From Lucinisca nassula (Eukaryota > Mollusca > Bivalvia > Lucinida > Lucinidae), in the NCBI GenBank assembly GCA_963580285.1, contig OY757011.1:154431245-154495244 (forward strand): DNA of 64,000 bases, read 5' to 3'. Shown here in pieces: positions 10,391 to 21,123 of the stretch. The position numbers were made by a program, and so were the translations under genes. The notes beneath the pieces are model-generated. The model saw nothing but the letters and a program-made list of their open reading frames with translations, ran no database searches and was not told the DNA's origin. The stretch's first letter is position 1; the number at the start of each line of letters is the position of its first letter.

Positions 10391-10568
10391 ACCCAGCAGG
10401 CACATGACGTAATTGTGACGTCAGATCAACGCCGGTACAACGTCATGGCGTTTTAATGCAACGTCACACTCACGTCGGTGCAACGTCACACCCACGTCGG
10501 TGCAACGTCGTGACGTTGCACTGACGTTGATTTGACGTTGCCCAAGCGACGTTTGCCTGCTGGGTAGT
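10391..10568. mobile_element. Palindromic MITE with CTACCCAGCAGGCA ends
   Basis: CTACCCAGCAGGCA at 10391 pairs with TGCCTGCTGGGTAG at the right end. Between them are repeated 'gtgcaacgtca' and 'cacgtcggtgcaacgtc' units that also fold back on themselves. No coding potential. Confidence 0.85.
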
Positions 10569-10815
10569 TTCTGCACAGTGCCTGGGACGAAGATTGATTA
10601 GTCTCGGACGCACATACGTTCAGTTACCTCGCTCATGCTCGCTACGGTCTCCTACTTTGAAAACAAGATAATGTTTTGCATGTGGTTTTGATGTATTTAT
10701 TGTTGTTTTAAGTTTAATTTATTTCTACTGTTATCTGTAATTTATGACCAGCAGGAAACTACCTTTTACATCATAAAGTAAAGTGCCTACATATATGAAG
10801 GGTGTGGACTGCTGC

Positions 10816-10816
<1 letters not shown>

Positions 10817-10883
<67 letters not shown>
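10817..10883. repeat. (CTTT)n microsatellite
   Basis: About 17 uninterrupted CTTT tetranucleotides. Confidence 0.99.
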
Positions 10884-10957
10884 AGCCAACTCATGAGAAA
10901 ATGGCACTCATCGCATATGCGTCCAGACAAGGTTCAGTCAAACTTGTGCAGGCAACT

Positions 10958-11023
10958 AATAGGGGTGGGGGTGGGTGGGTGGTTGATGGCGTGGGGTGGG
11001 GTGGGGGTTGGGGGGGGGGGGGG
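10958..11023. repeat. G-rich simple sequence
   Basis: GGGGTGGGGGTGGGTGGG-type tract ending in a 12-base G run. It has G-quadruplex potential by inspection. Confidence 0.85.
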
Positions 11024-11135
11024 CTTCTTCCATTAAAGTCACTGCATGTCTGTGAACAGCAAGGGCTCTGAAGACGAGACTGCACGTCTGCAGAGGCTTG
11101 CCTTCGCCTATGTGATATTGACCCTTTCCATTTAT

Positions 11136-11300
11136 AAGGAGTGAGTGAGTGACTTTTACGTCCCACCAACAGCTACGGTCATACGGAGACGGGACCTCGG
11201 TTTAAAGACTCGTCCGAAAGTCTGGAGAAGCCCGGGATCGACCCTGCGACCCCTGGTTTACAAGGCGAGTAGCGTAACCACTACACTGCGGATGCTTCTA
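11136..11300 (-). mobile_element. tRNA-derived SINE, copy 2
   Basis: Same element as 1650-1825: (AGTG)n next to TTTTACGTCCCACCAACAGC, and the tRNA-like head at the right (GGTTTACAAGGCGAGTAGCG and CCACTACACTGCGGATGC read in reverse). Confidence 0.85.
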
Positions 11301-11537
11301 CCATTTAGAAGGAATGTCGCATAACAAAGGAATCGTGAAATTCAGTCCCGTACCCCTCGGGTGAGTCAGATGCTCTATATGCTGAGTCAAAAAAGTCTAT
11401 ACTCCCAGACGCAGTTGTAAACAGATAACTGAAGGTATGAGTTATGGACCGCAACCCCCCTACCCACACACACACCGACCTCCCCACCTACTACCTCTTC
11501 AAGGAAGTCAACATTTATGATGACGCGTAGCCGTTTT

Positions 11538-11912
11538 AAGCGAAGTTAAGTCCGATCCCGTCTTGGCCCTGAGTCGACTTTCATGAAGTGACCATACCAA
11601 CATGTGAATGTGTACACAAGAAGAAATATTTTAAAGAAGAAAAGGAGAGTCTGTAATATAAGAATTGGACTGGACAGAAAAGTCTGTCTCGAGAGACTTT
11701 GACCGGCGGCATCACGAGACTTCTCGAGAGATTCCGCTAGTCAGTTCGCATTGTAACGTTGCACAACGCTTAGTGTCTATTTTGCGAAACTGATAATAGG
11801 CGTAGATCATGTAGATCGACATTCTGTATCAGCCGTCAATGTCCTTTTTTTGCAAAGTATTCAGCGAAGTTAAGTCCGATCCCGTCTTGGCCCTGAGTCG
11901 ACTTTCATGAGG
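11538..11912. repeat. Pair of about 48-bp direct repeats flanking about 280 bp
   Basis: AGCGAAGTTAAGTCCGATCC, then CGTCTTGGCCCTGAGTCGAC and TTTCATGA, is present near 11538-11585 and again near 11863-11910, essentially identical. The segment between contains a weak hairpin (GAGAGACTTTGACCGGCGGC region) and GTTGCACAACGC. This may be a local duplication or an element with long direct repeats. Confidence 0.7.
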
Positions 11913-12044
11913 TCAAATATCGGGTCTCCCTGAGTCGACGCCGTGATCATAATTTAACATGCTCTGGACAAAAGTGACCTGTAATGCATTACCGCTGTTA
12001 GATTCGGGCTATCGTCGGGATATATTTAAATCTGGGCCTATTTC

Positions 12045-12374
12045 ACAGTCCAGTGAATTTGCCTTATATCTTGAAGACCTTTTGATGTATGACCATCAAA
12101 CTTCAGTATTATGAGACAGTACGACCCGACATTTAACCTCAAAAATGTAAGTCACTGTTGCCTATATTTCATGGTCACGCGATTTGGCTATATATTTGAT
12201 ACATGAACATCATACTTTGGTATTATGAGTCGGTATGACCCGACATTATATTGACCTCAAAATAATTGTAGGTCACCATGACCTATACTTTATGGACCAG
12301 TGATTTCGCCTTATATCCTGATGACTTTTTGATATATGAATACCATGCTTTGGTATTTTGAGTCAGACTCATAC
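12045..12374. repeat. About 123-bp tandem repeat, 2.5 copies
   Basis: Units start near 12052, 12178 and 12300 with 'gatttcgccttatat', then 'gatgactttttgatatatga', 'ctttggtattatgagtc' and 'tatgacccgacatt'. The third unit is cut by the SINE at 12387. Confidence 0.8.
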
Positions 12375-12688
12375 TCCTGAAGTATGCCCCGCCCATCGGG
12401 GCTTGAAGAAATAAATGGGCTGCATGATGCTTCCACGCAGAGCTAAAACCGACCCGCACACGAGTACTGGTAAACCGCTTAAGGGATCTAAGCCTGCCCA
12501 GGCAATGTGGTGCGACTCGGGCCCGTCCATGCTAATAAACCCTATTGGTTTCATTGGGCGGCAGGACTTGAGATGTTATTTCATCTCAAAGTCGGATAAA
12601 AGTCCCACAAAATTGGAAGCAACGTCTCCAAAAGGACCTTTACAGTGTTTACGGGGACGTTAAACTTCAAATCAAATCCTGAAGTATG
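12375..12688 (+). mobile_element. SINE family S with 12-bp target duplication
   Basis: TCCTGAAGTATG at 12375-12386 and 12677-12688 defines the element as 12387-12676 (290 bp), beginning CCCCGCCCATCGGGGCTTGA and ending CTTCAAATCAAA. This is the cleanest example for defining the family's ends. Confidence 0.95.
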
Positions 12689-12884
12689 TTGTTCATATAT
12701 CAAAAAAGTCAAAAAGATTTTGATGTCTCGTCCCATACCGGGACACCAAACCTGGGCCAGGAGTCATGGCATGAAAGCCGGCCCTCCATGGTATAGATGG
12801 TTCGGTTATGAATGTTTTCTGATGAGTGGCATTCGACATATGAAATTTTGAAAATTAATAGCACATTGAAGTTGAATAATTTCT

Positions 12885-13195
12885 AAGTTTTGTTTGTTTG
12901 TTTGATTTGAGGTTTAACGTCCCCGTCAACACTGTAAAGGTCATTTTGGAGACGTTGCTTCCAATTTTGTGGGACTTTTACCCGACATTGAGATGAAATG
13001 ACATCTCAAGCCCTGTCGCCCAATGAAACCAATAGGGTTTATTAGCATGGACGGTCCGCCTCGCACCGCAGTCCCTGGACAGGCTTAGATCCTCTAAGCG
13101 GTTTACCAGTACTACTGCGGGCCGGATTCAGCTCTGCGTGGAAGCATCGTGCAGCCCATATATTTCTTCAAGCCCCTATGAGCGGGGGCGGAAGC
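12885..13195 (-). mobile_element. SINE family S, minus strand
   Basis: Tail (TTTG)n at 12889, body in reverse complement, head complement CCCCTATGAGCGGGGGC at about 13175. Target duplication not clear. Confidence 0.9.
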
Positions 13196-13224
13196 CCGTT
13201 TTGAATCCTGGAGTTTACATGAGT

Positions 13225-13400
13225 ATATGATATTTTTATTATTTCTGATGCAAACCATAGATTGTGGTTACTCGTTAGAACTATCGCGCTGAGACGGTTC
13301 AAACGAGCACCTACTTCTATGTTTGGAGCAGAAGTAAGAAAAATATTACAACATTTCATAAGAAAAATATCAGTTTGGAGATATGAAAGACTGCGCACTG
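13225..13400. mobile_element. Hairpin MITE, family G, diverged
   Basis: TAGATTGTGGTTACTCGTTA with the partner arm AACGAGCACCTACTTCTATG and the flanking 'ggagcagaagtaagaaaaat' block. The centre is mutated (ACTATCGCGCTGAGACGG). Confidence 0.75.
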
Positions 13401-13457
13401 TCATACGTGTGATAGAGTAAACCTAATGCAAAGTCGGATTGGGTTAAAACTTGGGTG

Positions 13458-13892
13458 GAGAATATAAGAATCTTATATAGGTGTGAGGGGTGGATGGAAA
13501 AATCCGTCCCGAGGGACACTGTCCGGCATCACGAGGCTTGCCGAGTGATGCCGGACAGTGATCCCGAGGGACGGATTTTTCTATCCACCCCTCACACCTA
13601 TTTAGGATTCTTTTTCTTGCATACCTTCCATTTTTAGCGCGGATTTTTAATGCTGCAGTCATTTGAACGGTTACCAACGTCCGTCATATTGTGATGACAC
13701 TACAGGAATGTTTAGTGACGTCACGTAACGTGCATGACGTCAACCTTAACGACGGCGCACACAAGGTCGTAATCAACCAGTGCATTTATCAAACGCGCGA
13801 TTATATTCGATTTGGGGTCGGAACACCAGGGTCAGAACATAAAATTCTATCCCAGGGTAAAATCGCGGATTTCCTTGTCTGGTGTGCAAGAA
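13458..13892. mobile_element. Foldback MITE, family F, copy 1
   Basis: A long hairpin at 13472-13606 has arms GTGAGGGGTGGATGGAAAAA and its complement. Its loop reads GGCTTGCCGAGTGATGCC. A unique-looking tail follows with TGACGTCA-like sites and ends TCTGGTGTGCAAGAAA. Other copies are 54785-55208 and 58436-58860 (reversed). Open frames in it (60-88 codons) are not conserved between copies. Confidence 0.85.
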
Positions 13893-14241
13893 ATTGGTGG
13901 CCATCCCGAAACATCTACACCTCCCAATCTGCACCAGCATCAGTCAACTCCTTCTGAATACTAAGTCGGATTGAGCTGTTCAGAGCTGTTTAGAAGTATC
14001 GAGGCAACATGCAGATTCAGAATTGCTGAAGACAATCTGATCTGATAGCCAAGATCTCCTCCATGGCACAGCGTGACACTACATAATCAAACAAGTCCAG
14101 GTGAGCGATATTTGGTCCACTTGAGCCTCCAGTATGAGCCATGTCATGAGAAAACCTATTTTGGCCATGTGAGAACAACAAAGGAGCAGACCAGCCTGCA
14201 ACCCGCGCAGTCTAACCAGCACATTTGTGACCGCTGCTTAG

Positions 14242-14520
14242 CATCACGAAAACACGCTTATATAATTTCGTCCCCCTTGAACCCCACTTTTATAAAGTAA
14301 AACTGGGGTTATCAGGGGTAAACCTTATTTTTGTTATTTCTGCTCTAAAATATAGATTGTGGGTACTCGTTAAAACCGCCTCAATGAGGCGGTTCTAACG
14401 AGTATCCACAATCTATATTGTGAGCAGAAATAAGAAAAATATCACATTTTTTCATCAAAAAATCTTAATTTTTCGGCGAATAAATGTGCTATGTATTTGT
14501 ATAGGCGTGTTTTCGTAATG
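14242..14520. mobile_element. Hairpin MITE, family G, complete
   Basis: 279 bp with inverted ends CATCACGAAAACACGCTTAT and ATAGGCGTGTTTTCGTAATG. The sub-block ACTGGGGTTATCAGGGGTAA is followed by the central hairpin around ACCGCCTCAATGAGGCGGTT with 'atagattgtgggtactcgtt' arms. Confidence 0.9.
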
Positions 14521-14561
14521 AATAGTAAAATACCTCTAGTTTCTTTGTGTAAAATTTTAGA

Positions 14562-14672
14562 CTCTTCCCAGCCAACAAAGTACGACGAGCTAACGTCGGG
14601 CCGACAGCGATACGACGTATATCGTATCGCTGCCAGCCCGACGTTGTCCCGCTGTTGGGTGCTTGTTGGGTT
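14562..14672. mobile_element. Small palindromic MITE around ACGTCGGGC
   Basis: CCCAGCCAACAAAGTACGAC at the left; the centre ACAGCGATACGACGTATATC folds on GATATACGTCGTATCGCTG; the right end is GCTGTTGGGTGCTTGTTGGG. Similar in style to the CTACCCAGCAGGCA element at 10391. Confidence 0.75.
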
Positions 14673-14710
14673 GCTAGTCTTTGAGGCTAAGCAGGCCGAT
14701 TAATAAACCA

Positions 14711-14941
14711 GGCCCCAAGGTTATAAAACTGTTTTCCATGCTCAACTCACTTGAGCATGAAATTTATCCTGCTCATAAATTTTAAAATGCCAACAAAAGT
14801 TAAAATTTATGAGCAGGATAAATTACATTCTGTGCTGATCTGAGCAGAAAAACTGCCTGATTCGTTTGTATTTTAATATTTATGAGCATTATAATTATCA
14901 TGCTCAAGTGAGTTGAGCATGAAAAAAGTTTATAACCGCGG
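14711..14941. mobile_element. Palindromic MITE, family E, copy 1
   Basis: Ends AAGGTTATAAAACTG and TTTATAACCGCGG. The inner arms TATCCTGCTCATAAATTTTA and their complement flank GCCAACAAAAG, and outer arms CTCAACTCACTTGAGCATGA also pair. Confidence 0.85.
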
Positions 14942-14948
14942 GCTGCCC

Positions 14949-15183
14949 CGAGGTTACATTTTTTTATTCTCAACCGAGCATGATATTTGTCCTGCTCATA
15001 AATCTTAAAATGCCAACAGTTGTTGGCATTTTAAGATTTATGAGCAGGACAAATAACATTCTGTGTTGATATGAGAAAAATGGTCTCATCTGTTTATCAT
15101 TTTAATAACTATTAACATTACAAATTTTATGCTCAGCTGAGTTGAGCATAAAAATGTTTTATAACCTCGAGCAATGGCTCCGA
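14949..15183. mobile_element. Palindromic MITE, family E, copy 2
   Basis: Immediately follows copy 1. It has the same ends (CCGAGGTTACATTTTTT, ATGTTTTATAACCTCGAG) and the inner hairpin GTCCTGCTCATAAATCTTAA with GTTGTTGGC at the centre. Confidence 0.85.
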
Positions 15184-15506
15184 GATTATGAAAGGCCCCC
15201 GCCCATAGGGGCTTGAAGAAATATATGGGCTGCATGATGCTTCCACGCAGAGCTGAATCCGGCCCGCACACTAGTACTGGTAAACCGCTTAGAGGATCTA
15301 AGCCTGTCCAGGAACCGCAGTGCGAGGCGGACCGTCCATGCTAATAAACCCTATTGGTTTCATTGGGCGACAGGGCTTGAGATGTCATTTCATCTCGATG
15401 TCGGGTAAAAGTCCCACAAAATTGGAAGCAACGTCTCCAAAATGACCTTTACAGTGTTGACGGGGACGTTAAACTTCAAATCAACCAACCAACCGAGATT
15501 ATGAAA
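15180..15506 (+). mobile_element. SINE family S with 14-bp target duplication
   Basis: CCGAGATTATGAAA at 15180-15193 and 15493-15506 brackets a full SINE. The target is the terminal repeat of the third family E MITE, so this SINE is younger than that MITE. Confidence 0.95.
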
Positions 15507-15725
15507 CATTTTCAAGCTCAACTCAGCTGATAGCTGAGCACGAAGTTTGTAATGCTCATAACTATTAAAATACATACAATCAAAATAGACAATTTTCCTG
15601 CTCAGATCCGCACAGAATGTCATTTTAATATCCTGCTCATAAATTTTAAAATGCCAACATTTGTTAGCATTTTAAAATTTATGAGCAGGATAAAATTCAT
15701 GCTCAAGCGCTCGGTGCCTGGAATT
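15493..15725. mobile_element. Palindromic MITE, family E, copy 3
   Basis: Resumes after the SINE. The inner hairpin TATCCTGCTCATAAATTTTA lies at about 15632, but the order of arms is inverted relative to copy 1 (the longer spacer comes first). Ends near GCTCGGTGCCTGG. Confidence 0.8.
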
Positions 15726-16423
15726 GCAAACCCGAAGACAGGTTTTTGTCGTGACGTAGCTTATATGGTTTAACCTGTGTTTAATGTGGGGTGTTTGTCC
15801 TTTTCAGAAATGGCCAATGAGATCGCGACTGTACGCCGGTATTCTGTCAAGCACGGACGTAAATGATCCCCAACAACCGACAATGGAACCGCAAGAAGCA
15901 GAATTTTCTACAGTGTCTCATTCATGGTCACCGTCTACTGAAAATTGCTTCAGATAATTGTTTACCCATTTGGAGCTGAACAGACTTTTCTTCACCATAT
16001 AGTCACTATGCTCATTTCGAAATTTAGAAGTGTAAGATTGCGTTTATAGAATGGCTGAACATTAGCAGTGAAGGACCTGATCAGACGAGGCAGAGTGCGG
16101 CGTCGTATCTGTTTGCCAGTGCCCCTTTTGGGGATTCCCACCTCACTTGAGTCATCCTGCCTATGAAATATCTGGTGGAAAATAATTTACGTTAATTAAT
16201 GAAACGTTGTTAATAAATGTATTGGTGACAAACTGGCTTTTACCACATTAATACTGACACTTGATTCATTTTCATTTAACTTGTATAAGAAAGACAAATC
16301 GATCTTTTTGCACTCTTTGACCCTGGTTTCTTTCGGACCCATAAAATTAATTTTGTGACTAACATTTGCTTTTGGTGGGCGGATTCCGAACGGAGTAAAC
16401 TGATGTACGTATCACGCTATAAC
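15726..16423. other. No recognised feature
   Basis: Mostly unique-looking sequence. At 16073-16125 there is a decayed pair of arms (GGACCTGATCAGACGAGGCA) like the AAACAGTGTAGGCC palindrome. No exon could be supported. Confidence 0.5.
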
Positions 16424-16613
16424 ATGGGCCCCGTCAAGCGATTTTGGTACTTATCGCCTATGCGAGCAGTGGAGGTTCAGGCAAGCGGTGAATCAATAGG
16501 AACCTTCAGACAGAAAGCCATATCCCTGGCCCCTCTGAATGGCTGGGCACGCGCAGTTAAAATATGTCATGACGGAATGCTCGAAGACACAAATTCGCTT
16601 GACGGGGCTCACA
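16424..16613. mobile_element. MITE with GGGCCCCGTCAAGCGA ends, copy 2
   Basis: GGGCCCCGTCAAGCGATTTT to AAATTCGCTTGACGGGGCTC. Colinear with 5047-5291 but without the internal hairpin. Confidence 0.85.
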
Positions 16614-16631
16614 TGGCAATTAAATCGTCGA

Positions 16632-16765
16632 GCGCATTTGTGCGGTGGTAAAACACTTGACTCGAAATCGAGGGGTTTCGGGTTCAAGTCCCAAACAATG
16701 CATCATGCGATGTGTTCTTGACCAGGACACTTTATCCACATTGCTTAGTACTATAGTTTCTACAC
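16632..16765 (+). mobile_element. tRNA-Ser-like SINE fragment
   Basis: GTGCGGTGGTAAAACACTTG, then ACTCGAAATCGAGG (anticodon-stem-like with CGA) and TTCGGGTTCAAGTCCC (B box). It is followed by 'caggacactttatccaca', a downstream block common in invertebrate SINEs. Truncated where the next SINE starts. Confidence 0.75.
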
Positions 16766-16784
16766 AAAAGTTACCGACTCAATA

Positions 16785-17090
16785 GCTCGACATCGGTAGC
16801 TCAGTCGGATGCGCGTCTGACTGGTGATCAGGAGGTCGCGGGTTCGATACCTGCCGGGGTCAGAAACATTCTTTCATGGAGATCGATCATGAAATCTTTT
16901 CTACGGTCCTTCTCTCCCTTCCGCTGATTCAAGAAGGGCAGTTGTCAGTTTCTGATTGTACTGGTTAACCCATTATTTACATGTATAAGCCTGCTCAGAA
17001 AGCATGGTTAGGTAACCTGGCCGGCTAGATATAACCTTAATAGTCTTGACTTGGCCGTTAAACTCCAAAACAAACATTTTTTTTTTATTT
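16785..17090 (+). mobile_element. tRNA-derived SINE (Thr-like head)
   Basis: The head at 16792-16862 folds as a tRNA in its anticodon arm (TCTGA-CTGGTGA-TCAGG) and T arm (GCGGG-TTCGATA-CCTGC), but the acceptor arm is mismatched. A body of about 200 bp follows and ends GGCCGTTAAACTCCAAAACA next to a T run. The body and tail identify it as a SINE, not a tRNA gene. Confidence 0.8.
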
Positions 17091-17640
17091 GACAGGCTTA
17101 GTATTACAGATAAATTAATAAATAAGACACAGTTTTACATATTTAGCTGGTCATTGGCACTGGATGTTAAAATTGTGTAAATGTTTTGACATTGTGGCTT
17201 TATAAACCAGGGTTGGTAAGGATCACGTGATTTAAGGGTCAGAACAACTCAACGGAAATGGAATAACCATTATCTTAACGTCTTGGGCATGGATACGTTA
17301 GCACATGAGGGTAAAACTATAACAAATCCACGGAAAAGTGTAAAATCGTATACCAGTAGAACAAAAAAGGCCAGAGCTTATCCTTTTAGTGACAAGACCA
17401 AAATGAGAAATTATCTGAGTAAACATACAAACACAAAGATTCGTAATTTTGCAACACAAGATTCTTGTGTTAATTTAATTTTTACTTTTCTATTCCTTTA
17501 ATCATTTTGAGAAGTGCATTCGATAAATGTGTTGCGAAGGATTCTTTGTACGCGGACCTTCATCCAGTCGCTTACTCCGGCTCTACGTTCGCAACGGACT
17601 TTACTTTAAATTCGTAACGTTCATATGTCCGTGTAATGAA
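17091..17640. other. No recognised feature
   Basis: AT-rich. A 72-codon frame (17283-17501) has no recognisable domain. Confidence 0.5.
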
Positions 17641-17711
17641 TACCGACTTAACCCCACTTTATATAGAGACTGGGGTTTGCCGATGTATATACGTGGGATG
17701 TCCGAAAACCT

Positions 17712-17815
17712 AGGAATTGCCGAAGTACAGAAAACCCTCGTTATAACGACGGTATTTGGTCCCTTTTATTGTGCCGTTATAAAGAATTTGCCATAATAAA
17801 GAATCCCAGTTAGGA
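17712..17815. repeat. Tigger/pogo-like MITE remnant
   Basis: GTACAGAAAACCCTCGTTAT and 'aacgacggtatttggtccctttta' resemble one end of a Tigger-type element (TACAGT.GAACCTCG...). The opposite end is not resolved. Confidence 0.45.
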
Positions 17816-17849
17816 GTATGATAGGTAATAAAAGGCCTTTTCCCCCATT

Positions 17850-17948
17850 ATTACTTCAAGAAACAAACGTTATAGACATTTGTTAGAATCGCCTTGGTGA
17901 GGCAATTCTAGCAAATATCTATAACATTTGTTTCTTGAAGTATTAGAT
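17850..17948. repeat. Hairpin, family G-like
   Basis: CTTCAAGAAACAAACGTTAT ... TTAGAATCGCCTTGGTGAGG ... ATAACATTTGTTTCTTGAAG forms a roughly 40-bp stem. Confidence 0.85.
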
Positions 17949-18064
17949 TACAAGTCACTTTCATGATTATAATGGACTCGATTTGTGCATTTCCACCCCA
18001 AAGGAAGCCCACGCCGCTCGGAACCGAGGCTAAGACTTTAGCTAGGTAGTCTTCCATTCAAATG

Positions 18065-18240
18065 AAGAAATAGATCAGCTCTAGCTGTGATTTGTTGAGT
18101 AATAAATCACAGTTTGGAGGTCAGTTGTAAAGTAGATCAAACCACGAGCACGTAGCGCGCGTAATTTGTGTACTTACAACTGACCGACAAACTGTGATTT
18201 ATTACCCAGCAAATCACAAACTAGAGCTGATCTATTTCGA
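18065..18240. mobile_element. MITE with about 65-bp inverted repeats
   Basis: GAAATAGATCAGCTCTAGCT and onwards pairs with the right arm ending AGAGCTGATCTATTTC. 'gtgatttattac' and 'cagttgtaa' blocks match in reverse complement. The loop carries CGAGCACGTAGCGCGCG. Confidence 0.9.
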
Positions 18241-18504
18241 TTCTAACCATGTTCCAAATATTAATATGTTTGGGATAAACGAGAGAATTTTTTTTTGCTT
18301 GTAACAGTCTGTTCTGTACTTACTAGAATCGCCTTGATGAACATGATCAAAGTTTAATCTCTATGGCTGTAAACAGGAGCGTTTACATCACTTGTCCGGT
18401 CACATGTTGAGTACTCCTCATCTGTCTGTGACCCTAACTAGGAACAGGACAATTTACCAGTGAAAGGGTACCCGATTTTTACTGGAATGTATTCGTTTAT
18501 GGAA

Positions 18505-18690
18505 AGCGTTACACGGTGCGAGTCGGCCCGTCCCTGCTTACAAACCCTATTGGTTTCAATGGGCGGCAGGACTTGAGATGTCATTTCATCTCAATGTCGG
18601 GTAAAAGTCCCGCAAAATTGGAACCAGCGCCTCCAAAATGACCTTTACAGCGTTGACGGGAACGTTAAACCTCAAAACAAACAAACAAAC
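18505..18690 (+). mobile_element. SINE family S, 5'-truncated
   Basis: Starts at CACGGTGCGAGTCGGCCCGT and runs to the CAAACAAACAAAC tail, lacking about 110 bp of the head, as expected for incomplete reverse transcription. Confidence 0.9.
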
Positions 18691-19019
18691 GTCCATGTTT
18701 GACAACCTTCATTGGCCTCCACTTTGACAACGGTGGCAGCCTTCTACAAAGCCATTAACGACCTCTCCCCACTGTTTATATTCCTCTGGCCGCACAAGAA
18801 CATAAGAACTTGCTTACTAAGTATGACTAATACAAGAACAGCTTCCTGTGAATGCAGAAATTGCGCATGCGGCATCTGTGGATGAGTTTACCACCCGTCT
18901 ACAAATCAACGCCATCTGGACAGTACAGCCTATGATGGTTTTAATTTTGCTCTAGAATTTTCTGCAGTCCTTTGATAGGCGAATCCCCTGTGTTCAATGT
19001 GCACGGCTTATTCATTACA
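18691..19019. other. No recognised feature
   Basis: Unique-looking sequence with no supported gene or repeat. Confidence 0.5.
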
Positions 19020-19282
19020 GAAATACGCCTAAACAAATGCGTTGTATTAAAACTTTACCGCCGAAAAAACGAACATTTTAAGATAAAACAATTGTGATAT
19101 TTTTTCTTATTTATGCTCAAAATATAGATTGTGGGTACTCGTTAGAACCGCCTCAGCGAGGCGGTTCTAACGAGTACCCACAATTTATATTTTAGAGCTG
19201 AAATAAGAAAAATAAGGTTTACCCCTGTAAACCCCAGTTTTGGGGTTCGAGAGGGTCAAAATTATATAGGTGTGCTTTCGTG
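19020..19282. mobile_element. Hairpin MITE, family G
   Basis: Central palindrome ACCGCCTCAGCGAGGCGGTT with 'gattgtgggtactcgttaga' arms, 'agagctgaaataagaaaaat' block, and right end ATAGGTGTGCTTTCGTGAT. Confidence 0.9.
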
Positions 19283-19519
19283 ATCTGATAGCTGATAAGG
19301 AAAGCTTTGCTTTGATATAAATGTGATATACAAATTATTGTGTGACAGAGCCATAGTAGTTATTTCCTCAAAATCAAACATGCGCCAGTGAAGATCAGTC
19401 TGTTCATGGGTGCAGCGGCTTCTAATCATAGTCTTCATGATGTACCAAGCGAAAATGTGCGGACAGACCAGTGCGACATAGTACATTCCTTTATTTCTCC
19501 CAAAAGGCTACTTCTCCGA

Positions 19520-19700
19520 TGAAAATTTGTGCTATTTTTCTTATTTATACTCCGAAAATCGATGGTGGATGCTCGTTAGAACCGCCTCATCGAGGTAGTT
19601 CTAACCACGAGTACAGACAAACTATGTATTGGAGCAGAAATAAGCAAACTAATGTGTACCCCTTTAAACCCCAGCTCTAAAGTAGGGTTAAGAGGGGTGT
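19520..19700. mobile_element. Hairpin MITE, family G, diverged
   Basis: GGATGCTCGTTAGAACCGCC with TCATCGAGGTAGTTCTAACC and the 'gagcagaaataagc' block followed by 'cctttaaaccccagc'. Confidence 0.75.
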
Positions 19701-20019
19701 TCATTTTACATACTTGTTAAGATGTTGAGCGAAAAATCAAATCAACCTGCGCTGATCAGAGCCTTCTTAATAAAGACCCAAAGCTTCTTCAAATTAAAGA
19801 AGGCTTTATTCTGACTTAGTGGGTACACAAGCTGATCTAAGTCTTCACTGAACACACACCCAACACATTTCCAAATGACACTTCTCAAAAATCTCGAATC
19901 CTAATTTCCAAACAGTGGTAAGTTATCTTGGCATTGCCCAAATGTGAGCATTGGATTTCATGGGTTACAAAATTCGTGTGCTTTTTTCATGATTGTCAAG
20001 ATGTCATGAAACGTTTTAG

Positions 20020-20165
20020 TACTTTTCTTATTTCTTCTTCAAACATAGATTGTGGGCACCCGTTAGAGTTGCCTCGTTAAGGCAGAACCGCCTCATTGAG
20101 GCTCTTACGAGTACTTACAATCTATGTTTTTAGCAAGACTGGAGATATTAAGGTATATTAAGGTA
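20020..20165. mobile_element. Hairpin MITE, family G, with duplicated arm
   Basis: ACATAGATTGTGGGCACCCG ... GAGTTGCCTCGTTAAGGCAG then AACCGCCTCATTGAGGC and CGAGTACTTACAATCTATGT. The half-hairpin is present twice in a row. Confidence 0.7.
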
Positions 20166-20309
20166 TATTACCCGTTCTCCCTACATAAAGTTAAATTTAC
20201 GATGGCATTTCTTCCACAACCTTGTTTTATGTGATAGTCAAGTTTTCATAGAAAGGGGGCTCGTGGCAAATTACAATGGGAACAGTCCTGTCATAAGTTT
20301 TTGCATTTT

Positions 20310-20570
20310 AAGATTCATTGATACACGTATCATATTTTCCGTATCATATTTTCCGTCATTTCACAAGGGAGACAACTTTCGAAACTCCCTGTTTGCTTTC
20401 CTGTACACTTTATCCCTCTGAAAAAGGGATCTACCCTTAAAGGAAAGAATTTGCCCCTTAGGAGCAAATTCTTTCCTTTAAGAGTAGATCCATATTGATA
20501 AAGGAAGACAGAAATACTTTTGAGAGAGTTGCCTCCCGTCAAGGTGCATCCATTCCGCTGATTCATTTAT
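20310..20570. mobile_element. Palindromic MITE, family C
   Basis: Core palindrome at about 20425-20497: CCTTAAAGGAAAGAATTTGC and its complement around CTTAGGAGC. Flanks 'aagggagacaactttcg' and 'gagagttgcctcccgtcaag' match other family C copies. Confidence 0.85.
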
Positions 20571-20904
20571 AGTTTTTTTTTTTATATAATTCATAAAGCA
20601 TGAAATCATTCATTTTCCCCATTATCCTTATGATTCGGTTCTGATTGACAGCGACTTCGGCTCATTGGCTTGTACTGAAATGGCGACGTTTAATGACGGT
20701 GTACGAACGGGCGTAATTGATATTTATTGATTATCCGACGTTTTTATGCTTAGGCGTACGTTTTTGTTAAAATTAATGTCAATCGTTACAGGGTAAAAGA
20801 GTAGACAGTAATTTAACCGCAAAATCATGATTTGTCTGTGCTTATGTATTTACTATTTATCAATATCAAAATGTACATGTATCATAAAAAATGGAAAAGT
20901 GCAA
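20570..20904. other. No recognised feature
   Basis: AT-rich unique-looking sequence; nothing supported. Confidence 0.5.
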
Positions 20905-21123
20905 TTAACCCATTTTATATCAGAAACCCCAAAACGGGTACCCTGGCAAACAGTGCAGGCCCAGATCAGAACGCGGCGTCTGATCAGGGCCTTCACTGTT
21001 TGCAAGAAGTTCAGCCGTTTTCCAAATAAATTTGAAGAAAACATAACCTGACACTCCTAAATTTTGAAACGGACTCATGCTATATATAAGGATGAAGATA
21101 CCACTGTTTACAAAAAGGGTTAA
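20905..21123. mobile_element. TTAA-flanked palindromic MITE, family B
   Basis: TTAA at 20905-20908 and 21120-21123. The ends are TTAACCCATTTTATATCAG and CAAAAAGGGTTAA. The centre AAACAGTGCAGGCCCAGATC pairs with CTGATCAGGGCCTTCACTGT. TTAA duplication with CCC at the element ends is the piggyBac signature. Confidence 0.85.

Noticed and set aside
16792..16862. Functional tRNA-Thr gene
   Set aside because: Anticodon and T arms fold, but the acceptor stem is mismatched and a SINE body and tail follow directly.
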